Shown: positions 1 through 8,493, numbered from the stretch's first letter. The stretch: 64,000 nucleotides of DNA from Prado023 sp963753075 (GCA_963753075.1 CAVWAR010000002.1:186001-250000); one strand, 5' to 3'. Numbers and translations are program-made. The notes: generated by a model not told the origin, from the letters alone.

Positions 1-274
1 GGATGTCCCCGGCGCCGCGCTCGCGCAGCATCTCGATGACCGACTGGAACAGGGTCATGTGCGCTCCGGACAGGATGCTCAGGCCGATGCCGTCAGCATC
101 CTCGGCAATCGCGGTGGCCACGATCTGCTCCGGCGTCTGGTGCAGCCCTGTGTAGATGACCTCGACACCGGCATCGCGCAGCGCGCGGGCAACGACCTTG
201 GCGCCCCGGTCGTGACCGTCCAGCCCCGGCTTGCCCACGATGACCCGGATGTGTTCGGCGCTTGATGTGCTCAT
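1..274 (-). CDS. Cobalamin-binding (methylmalonyl-CoA mutase C-terminal type) protein, 3' end outside window
   Basis: The first 91 codons of a B12-binding Rossmann-like domain are present; the rest lies beyond position 1. Residues 19-24 (DGHDRG) form the DxHxxG signature whose His (H21) is the lower axial ligand of the cobalt, and the later SG-containing strand (GLSILSG) fits the same fold. The domain is known from the C-terminal part or small subunit of methylmalonyl-CoA, ethylmalonyl-CoA and isobutyryl-CoA mutases. Here it starts directly at the domain, so it looks like a stand-alone B12 subunit. The ATG at 274 is preceded by TAGTCT and six bases, which suggests a leaderless transcript. The divergent hydrolase shares this promoter. 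Which acyl-CoA mutase it serves cannot be seen from this fragment. Confidence 0.85.
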   Translation of the reverse strand, partial: MSTSSAEHIRVIVGKPGLDGHDRGAKVVARALRDAGVEVIYTGLHQTPEQIVATAIAEDADGIGLSILSGAHMTLFQSVIEMLRERGAGDI

Positions 275-280
275 GGGTCA

Positions 281-290
281 AGACTAGTCC
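281..290. promoter_or_regulatory. Overlapping divergent -10 elements in one palindrome
   Basis: The palindrome GACTAGTC (282-289) supplies TAGTCT on the minus strand and TAGTCC on the plus strand. Each hexamer lies exactly six bases before a start codon (ATG at 274 on minus, ATG at 297 on plus). This is read as a bidirectional promoter giving two leaderless mRNAs. The -10 assignment is inferred from sequence and spacing alone. Confidence 0.45.
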
Positions 291-296
291 CGCCCT

Positions 297-1316
297 ATGG
301 GCCCGGAGCGCGCGAGGATGCGCTACTTTGCTCAGGTGCCGAGCAGCAAAGGGGCAGCACACGCCCACGAACCCGCTGAACAGGGCACCACCAGCACCGC
401 TGAGGGTCGTTTCACCCGTGCTCGCCGGGCGACCGGTCACGGTGTGCGCCGGGTCACCAGCCCCTCCGTGATCCGTGGGACGGCCATCGAGGTCGCCTGG
501 ACCGCCACGCACGTCGTCACCTACCCGCTCGGCGTGCTCGAGGAGCAGGTGCGACACCCCGAGGAGCGGCTCAACCTCGACGGGCTCGACCCGATCAAGC
601 GCGGCCTGATCATCGGTGACGTGGAGAATGCCGGGACCCCGATCATCCTGATCCACGGAGTCGTCGACAACCGCTCGGTGTTCACCATGATCAAGCGCGG
701 ACTGCGGCGCCGGGGCTTCGGTCGGATCATCACGCTGAACTACTCCCCACTGACCGACGACGTCCGGGTCGTGGCCGAACGGCTTGAGGCTCTCGTCGAG
801 GCGTTGTGCGTCGAGACCGGCTACGAGCGCGTGCACGTCATCGGCCACTCGATGGGCGGGCTGGTCGCTCGCTACTTCGTGCAGCGGATGGGTGGTGACT
901 GCCGGGTGCACACCCTGGTGACACTCGGCACGCCACACTTCGGGACCGCACCCGCGAAGTTCGTCCCGCACCCGGTGGCCCGCCAGATGCGCCCCGACTC
1001 GGACATCCTTGCCGAGCTGGCCGCACCCTCCCCCGGCTGCCGGACCCGCTTCGTGGCCATCTGGTCGGACCTGGACCAGATGATCATCCCGAAGGCGAAC
1101 GCCCGGATCGAGCATGCCGACCTCAACGCCCGCAACGTGTTCGTCGCATCTGTGGGCCACAACTCGCTGCCGGTCGATGGCCGGGTCGTGCATGAGATCT
1201 GCACGACCCTGGCCCACGTGGACCAGGACGGCTCGACGGTTGCCGAGGGCGCGACCTCGATCGCCAGCGCACCCAGCCGGCAGCGGGCCGCGCAGCCCCG
1301 CGGGCCGCGCCCCTAG
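297..1316 (+). CDS. Alpha/beta-hydrolase, triacylglycerol-lipase-like
   Basis: This 339-residue serine hydrolase has the oxyanion-hole HG at 120-121 (IILIHG), the nucleophile elbow GHSMGG with S185, and the GTPHFG strand that usually follows in PGAP1/class-2 lipase-like enzymes. A hydrophobic stretch at about 58-80, ending in TYPLGVLEE, resembles the membrane-proximal N terminus of actinobacterial lipases of this type, so it may act at the membrane. Start choice: ATG 297 has a -10-like hexamer six bases upstream; ATG 318 (MRYFAQ) is an alternative with a weak purine run. Its TAG stop overlaps the TAG stop of pcrA on the other strand in the shared tetranucleotide CTAG (1313-1316). The substrate is unknown. 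Confidence 0.85.
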   Translation: MGPERARMRYFAQVPSSKGAAHAHEPAEQGTTSTAEGRFTRARRATGHGVRRVTSPSVIRGTAIEVAWTATHVVTYPLGVLEEQVRHPEERLNLDGLDPIKRGLIIGDVENAGTPIILIHGVVDNRSVFTMIKRGLRRRGFGRIITLNYSPLTDDVRVVAERLEALVEALCVETGYERVHVIGHSMGGLVARYFVQRMGGDCRVHTLVTLGTPHFGTAPAKFVPHPVARQMRPDSDILAELAAPSPGCRTRFVAIWSDLDQMIIPKANARIEHADLNARNVFVASVGHNSLPVDGRVVHEICTTLAHVDQDGSTVAEGATSIASAPSRQRAAQPRGPRP

Positions 1317-3820
1317 AGCTTCTCGACGGGCGCGTAGCGCAGCAGCAGCCGCTTGACACCCTCGGAGCCGAAGTCGACTGAGGCCTCGGCCTTGTCGCCC
1401 GTGCCCAGGGTGCTGACCACCGTGCCCATGCCGAACTTCGGGTGCAGGACGCGGTCGCCGGCCGCGAGCGAGATGACCGGGCGAGCCGCGGCGGCTCGGG
1501 TGTCGGCCCGGTCGGCGGCCGCCGACAGCGAGGGCGCCGATCCGTACCCGCCTGCCGATGGGCCGGCGGAGCGCGCGGGCTCCTCCCGCTCCCAGCGGAC
1601 CAGGTCGACCGGGATGTCGGCGAGGAACCTGGACTCCGGGTTGTACGTGGGTGCGCCCCACGCCGACCGGCTGATCGAACGGGTCACGTACAGTCGCTCG
1701 CGGGCCCGGGTGATCCCCACGTAGGCCAGGCGGCGCTCCTCGGACAGCTCGAACGGGTCGGACATCGCTCGCATGTGCGGGAAGATCCCGTCCTCCATGC
1801 CAGTGAGGAACACGACAGGGAACTCCAGGCCCTTGGCGGTATGCAGGGTCATCAGCGTCACGACGCCCTCGTGGTCCTCGCCCTCGGGGATCTCATCGGC
1901 GTCGGCGACCAGCGCCACCCGCTCGAGGAAGTCGGCCAGCGTGCCGGGCTCCTCGCCGGCGGCATCGGCATCCCGGGCGAACTCCGCGGCCACCGCCTCG
2001 AACTCGGCGACGTTCTCGACCCGGACCTCGTCCTGCGGATCCGTGGAGGCCTGGAGCTCTGCGAGGTAGCCGGAGCGCTCCAGCACGGCACGCATGATGT
2101 CCGCCGGCCCTGCACCGGAGTCCACGACGGCGGCGAGGTCGTCGAGGATGGCCACGAAGGCCGCGATCATCGAGGCGCTGCGCCCGGCCATCCCGGGGAT
2201 CTCCCCGGCTCGGCGCAGGGCCTGGCCGAAGGTGATCCGCTCGGCCTCGGCGAAACTGGACACATACGCCTCGGCCCGGTCGCCGATGCCGCGCTTGGGA
2301 ACGTTGAGGATCCGGCGCAGGCTCACGTCATCGGCGGGGTTGGCCACCACCCGCAGATAGGCCAGGACGTCGCGGATCTCGCGGCGCTCGTAGAAGCGGG
2401 TGCCCCCGACCACCTTGTACGGCAGCCCGGTGCGGATGAACACCTCCTCCAGCGCTCGGGACTGGGCGTTGGTCCGGTAGAACACGGCGACGTCACCGGG
2501 CCGCGCGACCCCCTCGTCGGAGAGTCGATCGATCTCATTGCCGACGAAGGCGGCCTCGTCGTGCTCGGAGTCGGCCACGTAGCCGACGATCTGCTCGCCG
2601 GCACCAGCGTCGGTCCACAGCTTCTTCGCCTGCCGGTCGGCGTTCCTCGCGATCACGGAATTCGCCGCTGAGAGGATCGTCTGGGTGGACCGGTAGTTCT
2701 GGTCCAGGACGATCTGGCCGGCGTCCGGGAAGTCCGTGCTGAACTCCACGATGTTGCGCACCGTGGCCCCACGGAACGCGTAGATGGACTGGTCGGAGTC
2801 GCCGACCACGACCAGCTCGGCGGGTGGCACCTCGCCGCCGGGGCGCCCGACGAGCTCGGACACGAGTCGGTACTGGGCGTGGTTGGTGTCCTGGTACTCA
2901 TCGACCAGGACATGGCGGAACCGGCGCCGGTAGTGCTCGGCAATGTCCGGGAACCCGACCATGAGCGCCACCGTGTGCCCGATCAGGTCGTCGAAGTCGA
3001 CTGCTTGGGCGCGAGCCAGGCGGCTCTGGTAGGCCGTGTACACGTCGGCCAGGGTCGTCTCGGTGTCGTTGGTGACCTGGGAGCGGAACGTCTCGGGATC
3101 GATCAGCTCGTTCTTCAGCGACGAGATCTTGTTGAGCAGCCCCCTCGGCGGCATCCGCTTGGTGTCCAGGTCGAGGTCGCGGGAGACCAGGGTCACCAGG
3201 CGCAGGCTGTCGGCCTGGTCGTAGATCGAGAACGAGGACTTCAGGCCAAGACGGTCGGCCTCACGTCGGAGGATCCGCACGCAGGCCGAGTGGAACGTCG
3301 AGACCCACATCGCCCGGGCCCGCGGGCCGACCGCGTCCTCGACCCGCTCGCGCATCTCGGCGGCCGCCTTGTTGGTGAAGGTGATGGCCAGGATCTCGCC
3401 GGGCCGCGCATCCCCGGCGGCCAGCAGGTGGGCGATCCGGCGGGTCAGCACCCGGGTCTTGCCCGATCCAGCACCGGCCACGATGAGCAGCGGACCGCCC
3501 CGGTGCTCGACGGCCGCGCGCTGCGGCGGGTTGAGCCCAGCCACCAGCTCACCGACCTCGGCGGCCCGCCGCGCCTCGCGCTCGGCACGCCGGTCGCCCA
3601 CCTGTGCATCCGCGCCGCCCTTGGCGGCGGTGACTGCGGCCCGCACCATGTCGGCAGCCCGCCCGGCCTCCGCCTCGGGCCGCGGGAGGGGGCCCACCTC
3701 AGGCGCGGCGTCGACGACGAACAGCGCGCCCTCGTCTGCGGCGAGGTCGGCCTGCTCGTCGACGTCGGCGGGGGGCATGGTCGTCCGCGGGAGGCGCGGC
3801 AGGGTGTCATCGGCAAGCAC
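1313..3820 (-). CDS. pcrA: ATP-dependent DNA helicase PcrA/UvrD
   Basis: A full-length superfamily 1A 3'-5' helicase of 835 residues, acting in nucleotide-excision repair, removal of RNA polymerase or RecA, and replication restart. Visible motifs are Walker A AGAGSGKT at 115-122, Walker B VDEYQDT, motif III GDSDQSIYAFRGA, motif IV NYRST, motif V LHTAKGLEFPVVFL and motif VI YVGITRARERL. The C terminus ends in the Tudor-like segment FGMGTVV...VKRLLLRYAPVEKL, typical of PcrA, which binds RNA polymerase. An acidic N-terminal extension of about 90 residues precedes the helicase core. GTG 3820 lies six bases after TAGACT (3827-3832 on minus), so translation is probably leaderless; an internal ATG at codon 15 is less likely. 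Confidence 0.97.
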   Translation of the reverse strand: MLADDTLPRLPRTTMPPADVDEQADLAADEGALFVVDAAPEVGPLPRPEAEAGRAADMVRAAVTAAKGGADAQVGDRRAEREARRAAEVGELVAGLNPPQRAAVEHRGGPLLIVAGAGSGKTRVLTRRIAHLLAAGDARPGEILAITFTNKAAAEMRERVEDAVGPRARAMWVSTFHSACVRILRREADRLGLKSSFSIYDQADSLRLVTLVSRDLDLDTKRMPPRGLLNKISSLKNELIDPETFRSQVTNDTETTLADVYTAYQSRLARAQAVDFDDLIGHTVALMVGFPDIAEHYRRRFRHVLVDEYQDTNHAQYRLVSELVGRPGGEVPPAELVVVGDSDQSIYAFRGATVRNIVEFSTDFPDAGQIVLDQNYRSTQTILSAANSVIARNADRQAKKLWTDAGAGEQIVGYVADSEHDEAAFVGNEIDRLSDEGVARPGDVAVFYRTNAQSRALEEVFIRTGLPYKVVGGTRFYERREIRDVLAYLRVVANPADDVSLRRILNVPKRGIGDRAEAYVSSFAEAERITFGQALRRAGEIPGMAGRSASMIAAFVAILDDLAAVVDSGAGPADIMRAVLERSGYLAELQASTDPQDEVRVENVAEFEAVAAEFARDADAAGEEPGTLADFLERVALVADADEIPEGEDHEGVVTLMTLHTAKGLEFPVVFLTGMEDGIFPHMRAMSDPFELSEERRLAYVGITRARERLYVTRSISRSAWGAPTYNPESRFLADIPVDLVRWEREEPARSAGPSAGGYGSAPSLSAAADRADTRAAAARPVISLAAGDRVLHPKFGMGTVVSTLGTGDKAEASVDFGSEGVKRLLLRYAPVEKL

Positions 3821-3854
3821 CCAAGGAGTCTAGGCGCCGGGGCGGACAGTGCTG

Positions 3855-5309
3855 TCAGCGCTTGGGGGCCCGGACACGAACCTTCACGCGCTTCGCCCAG
3901 GTGCGTCCGGCCGCGTTGCTCACCGAGACCGACATCCAGTACTTGCGCTTCTTCAACTTCTTGATCTTGCAGGCGCGCTCGGCCGGCCCTACGGTGCACG
4001 ATCCGGCGACCTTCGCGCCCTTCTTCTTGCTCTTGAGCGCCTCGACCACGTAGCCGGTCACGGCCGCGCCGCCATCCTTCCTGGGCGCCTTCCACCGGGT
4101 CTTGACGCCCTTCTTGTACTTCAGCGTCTTGGCCTTGACCGCCCGCGGCTTGGTCGGCCGGCTGCTCGCGGGCGCCACCACCGTCTCCTGCTCGACCACG
4201 GCAGGGGGTTCGGCAGCAGGGTTGGCTGATGGCACGGCTGCACCATTGGTGGAGTAGCCGATGACCGCGGCCGAGATGTTCGCCGCGCCCAACGAGGTGC
4301 TCAGGCCGATCGATCCGTCGGAGGCCAGCGGCACCAGGACGGTCGCCTCCGTTGTGCCGATCGGTGTGTTGACCTGCCCGGTCGGGCGGGTGCCCCCGGA
4401 GGACCAGAGCGACAGACGCGCAGGTGCGTTGCTCGCGGACGTCACCTTCAGGACGACCGACTTCGCCTCGGGTGGGACGATGCCGGCGGCCCGGGCGGTG
4501 GGATACAGCGACCGTCCGGCCAGAGCCCGGCAGGGGCCGCTCAGGCGCGCACCGGCGCCTGCGCGGGTGTCCAGGATCGTGGTCGCGGGGACCGGGATGA
4601 GGCCGGGCACGTCAGATGCCGCGGCCAGGACAGCGGTCGAGCCCGACCCGGGATTCGCCCTGGTTGTGGCCGCAGTGCAGAACGGCTGAGTCTGGGCGAC
4701 CCCGGTCCACCAGCTGGTGACCGCGCCGGCCCCGTCCCACGACATCGAGAAGTGCACGTGGTTGCGGTGGCATGAGGTGTCCAGGCTCGAACCCGCCCTG
4801 CTCGACGACAGGCAGCTCCTGTAGTCGGTCCAGCCACGGCCCGGGTCGTACATGCGGATCATCCGGTTGTTCCAGATGATGTACATGATCCCGAGCCGGC
4901 GGGCCATCGCATGCGGCGTGCCGTCAGGAGCCGGGGCGAGCAGCCAGTTGACGAATGCGTCGGCCTGGGCCCTCTCCGCGGGGACCCGCACCGAGCGCAT
5001 CCAGTCCACGGCTCGGCCGTCGAAGTGCTCGCTGGTACTCGACGTGCAGCCCCGGGGGATGTAGATGGTCGCGGGGCCGTACGTGGCCTGCAACAGGGAG
5101 GCCAGGGCATTGGCGCCGGGCCTGGCGACCGGGTCGCACAGCCTCTGGGCCTCGTAGAAGGCCGGCCGGTCGAGCTCGGCGGGAAGAGCGACGGCGGGGA
5201 CGGGGGACGGGAGCACCACCGGCGGCTCCTCGGCCTGTGCCGGCGCTCCCAGGAGCGTCGCAGCCAGAACCCCGGAGGTCATGGCGACAAGCGCACGCGC
5301 AACCCTCAT
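3855..5309 (-). CDS. Secreted M15-like peptidase-fold protein with basic Fn3-like C terminus
   Basis: A 484-residue exported protein with a signal peptide at 1-26 (cleavage after AQA). Residues 91-190 carry the layout of the zinc site of M15 D-Ala-D-Ala peptidases: H95-FDGRAV-D102 and H184-V-H186. This matches the ARB_07466-like domain family, often attached to actinobacterial cell-wall proteins. A middle beta-rich region (about 210-355) is unassigned. The last 85 residues are Lys/Arg-rich and contain an Fn3-like pattern (WKAP...AVTGYVVE). A peptidoglycan-active or wall-bound role is inferred. ATG 5309 is chosen because AAGGGGTGG lies just upstream; ATG 5327 would add six residues. The gene is monocistronic, with a short gap to pcrA. 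Confidence 0.8.
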   Translation of the reverse strand: MRVARALVAMTSGVLAATLLGAPAQAEEPPVVLPSPVPAVALPAELDRPAFYEAQRLCDPVARPGANALASLLQATYGPATIYIPRGCTSSTSEHFDGRAVDWMRSVRVPAERAQADAFVNWLLAPAPDGTPHAMARRLGIMYIIWNNRMIRMYDPGRGWTDYRSCLSSSRAGSSLDTSCHRNHVHFSMSWDGAGAVTSWWTGVAQTQPFCTAATTRANPGSGSTAVLAAASDVPGLIPVPATTILDTRAGAGARLSGPCRALAGRSLYPTARAAGIVPPEAKSVVLKVTSASNAPARLSLWSSGGTRPTGQVNTPIGTTEATVLVPLASDGSIGLSTSLGAANISAAVIGYSTNGAAVPSANPAAEPPAVVEQETVVAPASSRPTKPRAVKAKTLKYKKGVKTRWKAPRKDGGAAVTGYVVEALKSKKKGAKVAGSCTVGPAERACKIKKLKKRKYWMSVSVSNAAGRTWAKRVKVRVRAPKR

Positions 5310-5353
5310 AACCCACCCCTTCGACATCCACGCCCCCGCGCTGAAATGCAATC

Positions 5354-5359
5354 TAGAGT
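5354..5359 (+). promoter_or_regulatory. -10 element of the PIG-L gene
   Basis: TAGAGT ends seven bases before GTG 5367, in an intergenic gap with no usable Shine-Dalgarno sequence. This is consistent with a leaderless transcript. Confidence 0.4.
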
Positions 5360-5366
5360 GTGCCCC

Positions 5367-6086
5367 GTGGACATTTCCAGTGATACGACTCGCGTCCTTG
5401 TCGTCACCGCCCACCCGGATGATGTCGATTTCGGTGCCTCCGGCACCGTCGCGACGCTTGTCGCGGCGGGCGTCTCGGTGACCTACTGCATCGTCACCGA
5501 CGGCGATGCGGGCGGCTTCGACCCGACCGTTCCCCGGTCCCAGATCCCCGGGATCCGGCGCGCCGAACAGGTCGCCGCAGCCGCCGCCGTGGGCGTCGAT
5601 GACGTCCGGTTCCTGGGGTACCGGGACGGCGAGCTGACAGTCACCCACGACCTGCGCCGCGACATCACCCGGGTGATCCGGGCGGTCCAGCCCCAGCGGG
5701 TGATGACCATGTCCCCGGTGCGCAACTGGGACCGCATCGGCGCCTCCCATCCGGACCACATGGCCGCGGCCGAGGCGACCGTCCAGGCCATCTATCCCGA
5801 CGCCCGCAACCAGTTCGCCCACCCCACCCTGATGGCCGACGAGGGGCTGGGGGAATGGCACGTCTCCGAGCTGTGGATGTTCGGCTCGCCGACGCCGAAC
5901 ACGTTCGTCGATGTGACCGACCAGTTCGACCGGAAGATGGCCGCACTTCGTGCTCACGAGAGCCAGACCGAGCACATGACCGACCTCGAGACGATGATCC
6001 GCGGGTGGATGACCGAGACCGCCGCGCGGGGGGGTCTGCCCGACGGTCGGCTGGCGGAGATGTTCCACGCCGTGAAGACCGCCTGA
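5367..6086 (+). CDS. PIG-L family N-acetylglucosaminyl deacetylase-like protein
   Basis: A 239-residue zinc hydrolase of the LmbE/PIG-L superfamily. The AHPDD motif at residues 15-19 supplies the metal-binding His and Asp and the general-base Asp, and the SHPDHMAA segment supplies the later His ligand. In actinobacteria the family includes MshB and Mca of mycothiol metabolism and many sugar deacetylases. The protein is shorter than MshB and lacks clear diagnostic residues I could use, so no symbol is given. GTG 5367 is preferred because a -10-like hexamer lies seven bases upstream; an in-frame GTG at 5358 overlaps that hexamer. It is divergent from the secreted M15-like gene and followed at 55 bp by a small membrane protein. 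Confidence 0.85.
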   Translation: MDISSDTTRVLVVTAHPDDVDFGASGTVATLVAAGVSVTYCIVTDGDAGGFDPTVPRSQIPGIRRAEQVAAAAAVGVDDVRFLGYRDGELTVTHDLRRDITRVIRAVQPQRVMTMSPVRNWDRIGASHPDHMAAAEATVQAIYPDARNQFAHPTLMADEGLGEWHVSELWMFGSPTPNTFVDVTDQFDRKMAALRAHESQTEHMTDLETMIRGWMTETAARGGLPDGRLAEMFHAVKTA

Positions 6087-6140
6087 CGACGCCCATCGCG
6101 GAGATTTCGTCCGGTTCGTCCCCTGACCTACCCTGTGGGA

Positions 6141-6491
6141 ATGTCCTTCGTCTTCGAGTCCCTCGTGGTCCTGCACTTCATCGGCCTGGCGGCCCTGATC
6201 GGCGGGTGGCTGGTGCAGATGTCCGCGCCCACCAAAGCCGTGAACCGCGCAATGCTCGATGGGGCGTTCACACAGCTGGCCACGGGCCTGGTGATGGTCG
6301 GCATGGCCGAGACGGTCCTGTCCGATGACGAGGACGTCAACCACGCGAAGATCGGCATCAAGCTGGCGATCCTGCTCGTGATCACGCTGCTGGCGTGGGT
6401 GAACCGGAAGAAGGAGTCCGTACCCGTCGGGGTCTGGGCGACGATCGGCATCCTGGCGATCGTCAACGTCGTCATCGCGGTCTTCGTCTGA
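6141..6491 (+). CDS. Small integral membrane protein, function unknown
   Basis: The 116 residues include four predicted hydrophobic helices (about 4-28, 42-60, 69-88 and 96-116) and short charged loops (AETVLSDDEDVNH, NRKKES). I do not recognise a named family. TACCCT at 6129-6134 lies six bases before ATG 6141, again suggesting leaderless translation; GTG 6135 would add two codons. It ends 76 bp from the convergent PspC-system response regulator. Confidence 0.75.
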   Translation: MSFVFESLVVLHFIGLAALIGGWLVQMSAPTKAVNRAMLDGAFTQLATGLVMVGMAETVLSDDEDVNHAKIGIKLAILLVITLLAWVNRKKESVPVGVWATIGILAIVNVVIAVFV

Positions 6492-6509
6492 GACCAGCCT
6501 TGAGGGGCA

Positions 6510-6527
6510 CCTAAGGTCGACTTAGGG
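6510..6527. promoter_or_regulatory. Inverted repeat resembling the PspC-system operator
   Basis: CCTAAG (6510-6515), five bases, CTTAGGG (6521-6527). Over 20 bases it matches 14 positions of the palindrome at 8503-8525 between the histidine kinase and the PspC protein. It sits between two convergent genes, where a promoter is not expected. It could be an extra regulator-binding site or, less likely, a weak terminator. Confidence 0.35.
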
Positions 6528-6567
6528 CGGATTCTGGCCTCCGACACGCCCCCCGAACCGGTGAGCC

Positions 6568-7239
6568 TCAGACGACCCCGCGCGCTTGCGCCCAGCGCGC
6601 AAGCTCGTGGCGGTTGGACAGTTGCAGCTTGCGCAGCACCGCCGACACATGGGTCTCGACAGTCTTGACCGACAGGACCAGCTCACGGGCGACCTCCCGG
6701 TAGGTGTACCCCCGAGCGATGAAGCGCATCACCTCGCGCTCCCGGGGCGAGAGCTGGTCGAGCTCGTCGGACACCGGTGCAGCACCCCCCGAGAAGGCGT
6801 CGAGGACGAAGCCGGCAAGTCGTGGCGAGAAGACCGCCTCGCCCTTGGCCACCCGGTGGATGGCGTCGAGCAGCTCGTCGGCGGTCACCCCCTTGGTCAC
6901 GTAGCCGCGGGCGCCACCACGAACGACTCCGATGACGTCGTCCGCGGCATCGCTGACACTCAGCGCGAGGAACCGCGTGTTCGGCAGCTCCGGGACGCAG
7001 GCGTCGAGGATCGCGCGCCCCCCGCCCCCGGGCAGATGGACATCGAGCAGGACAACGTCGGGCTGGGTGGCCCGGATCACGACGATCGCCTTGGCCACGT
7101 CGCCAGCCTCGCCCACGAGTTCCACCGAGCCGGCCAGCTCGTGGGCGACCCCGGCGCGGAACAGCCCGTGATCGTCGACGAGCACCACCCGCGGAAGGGC
7201 GCCGGCGCTGGGGCCACCGGCCGGCGCGCCCTCAGGCAT
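6568..7239 (-). CDS. LuxR-family response regulator of the PspC two-component system
   Basis: This 223-residue NarL/LuxR-type regulator has a receiver domain at about 17-135 with acidic residues D22-D23 and phosphoacceptor D66 (VVLLDVHLP), and a C-terminal LuxR helix-turn-helix (LSPREREVMRFIARG...VKTVETHVSAVLRKL). Its ATG overlaps the last eight bases of the kinase gene (ATGCCTGA at 7232-7239), so the two are translationally coupled and form one system. The likely targets are the divergent promoters at 8459-8590. Fourteen residues precede the receiver; a later start is possible but would lose the coupling. Confidence 0.92.
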   Translation of the reverse strand: MPEGAPAGGPSAGALPRVVLVDDHGLFRAGVAHELAGSVELVGEAGDVAKAIVVIRATQPDVVLLDVHLPGGGGRAILDACVPELPNTRFLALSVSDAADDVIGVVRGGARGYVTKGVTADELLDAIHRVAKGEAVFSPRLAGFVLDAFSGGAAPVSDELDQLSPREREVMRFIARGYTYREVARELVLSVKTVETHVSAVLRKLQLSNRHELARWAQARGVV

Positions 7240-8458
7240 CCTGGCCACCTCCCACCGGGAGCACGAGGCGGACCTCCGTGCCCTCGCCGGGTGCGGTCCG
7301 CACCGTGGCCGAGCCGCCCACCGCCGCCATGCGCGCAACGATGGACTCGCGCACACCGTGCCGGTCCTCACCCACGGCACTCTGCTCGAACCCGCACCCA
7401 CGGTCGCGCACGTTGACCTCCACCTGCTGCTCGTCGACCTCCGCGAACACCGTCGCCGGGGCACCGGCGTGCTTGGCTGCGTTGACCACGGCCTCCCGCG
7501 TGGCAGCCACCAGGGCAGCGATCCGATCATCCACCATGGCCTCACCGACCGTCACGAGGTCGATCCGCGCGTCATAGTCGACCTCGGTGGTCGCCACGAC
7601 CTCGGACAGGGCGGCTCCCAGCGAACCCGAGGCCCCGGCCGGCGCGTACAGCCAGGAGCGCAGTGCCCGCTCCTCGGCCCGGGCCAGCCTTGCCACCTCA
7701 GCAGGATCGTCGGCCCGCCGCTGGATCAGGGTCAGTGTCTGGAGCACCGAGTCATGCACGCGCGCGGCCATGACCGCGCGCTCCTGAGCCCGCACCGCTG
7801 CGTACCGCTGGGCCTCGAAGCCCTTGATCCAGCTGGCGATCCACGGAAGGGCAATGAGCACCACACCGGCCAGGACCGCCCCCGCGGCGGCCACCGCCCG
7901 CCCGGTGGTCGCGAGGTCCAGCTGGGGTCCGACCACCGCCACCAACCCCAGCAGGACGAGCCCGAGCCCGACCAGGACCCTGGCCAGGCTCTGCCGATCC
8001 GAGAGGGTTGCGGTGCTCCGCACGCCCACCTCGGCCCGGTTGCGGATCGTCGTGCGCTGCATGTCATCGCTCTGGCGCCAGAGCAGGACTGCGCCCGCGC
8101 TGACGATCAGGACCGGACCCCACACCGAGATCCGGATGGGCAACCCGAGGGCGGCCAGGCCGAGCAGGACTCCGAGACCGAGGGCCAGGACGCCGAGCAC
8201 GCCGGTCAGGTCCCACCCGGTGCCTGCGGCTCGTCCCGCCTCGGTTCCGCCCGCACGATCGGAGTCGAGCGGCAGGAACACCCACATCAGGGCATAGGCC
8301 ACGAGGCCGACGCCCCCGATGAGCGTCGTCCCGACGAAGGCCAGGCGGAAGACCCACGCGGGGACCGAGAAGTGCTCGCTGAGCCCACCGGCGACACCAC
8401 CGATCCAACGGTCGGACACGCTGCGCGTCACGCGGCGCTGCTCCACGACCTGGCTCAT
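7232..8458 (-). CDS. PspC-domain sensor histidine kinase
   Basis: A membrane kinase of 408 residues. Residues 10-65 form a PspC domain (SVSDRWIGGVAGGLSEHF followed by a hydrophobic helix), then come three to four more membrane segments (about 85-105, 110-127, 160-180 and 188-210). The cytoplasmic HisKA_3-type dimerisation helix has H235 in RVHDSV, and the HATPase domain has N326 (AVVNAAKH), DRGCGF and a C-terminal GEGTEV box. PspC-bearing kinases paired with LuxR regulators sense envelope stress in actinobacteria (family knowledge). The start ATG 8458 lies six bases after GATCAT, so it may be leaderless. It overlaps its response regulator by eight bases. Confidence 0.92.
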   Translation of the reverse strand: MSQVVEQRRVTRSVSDRWIGGVAGGLSEHFSVPAWVFRLAFVGTTLIGGVGLVAYALMWVFLPLDSDRAGGTEAGRAAGTGWDLTGVLGVLALGLGVLLGLAALGLPIRISVWGPVLIVSAGAVLLWRQSDDMQRTTIRNRAEVGVRSTATLSDRQSLARVLVGLGLVLLGLVAVVGPQLDLATTGRAVAAAGAVLAGVVLIALPWIASWIKGFEAQRYAAVRAQERAVMAARVHDSVLQTLTLIQRRADDPAEVARLARAEERALRSWLYAPAGASGSLGAALSEVVATTEVDYDARIDLVTVGEAMVDDRIAALVAATREAVVNAAKHAGAPATVFAEVDEQQVEVNVRDRGCGFEQSAVGEDRHGVRESIVARMAAVGGSATVRTAPGEGTEVRLVLPVGGGQDA

Positions 8459-8493
8459 GCCCCCATGATCACCCGCGCGGCTCCGGGCTGTCC

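Noticed and set aside
93..1661. Long minus-strand open frame of 522 codons opposite the hydrolase gene
   Set aside because: It runs antisense to a clear hydrolase, is Arg/His/Gly-rich low-complexity, and matches no family. GC-rich DNA commonly leaves such shadow frames.
5310..6344. Upstream extension of the secreted-protein frame across the PIG-L gene
   Set aside because: The real gene begins at its signal peptide (ATG 5309 with a good ribosome-binding site). The extension is antisense to PIG-L and reads as His/Gly/Arg noise.
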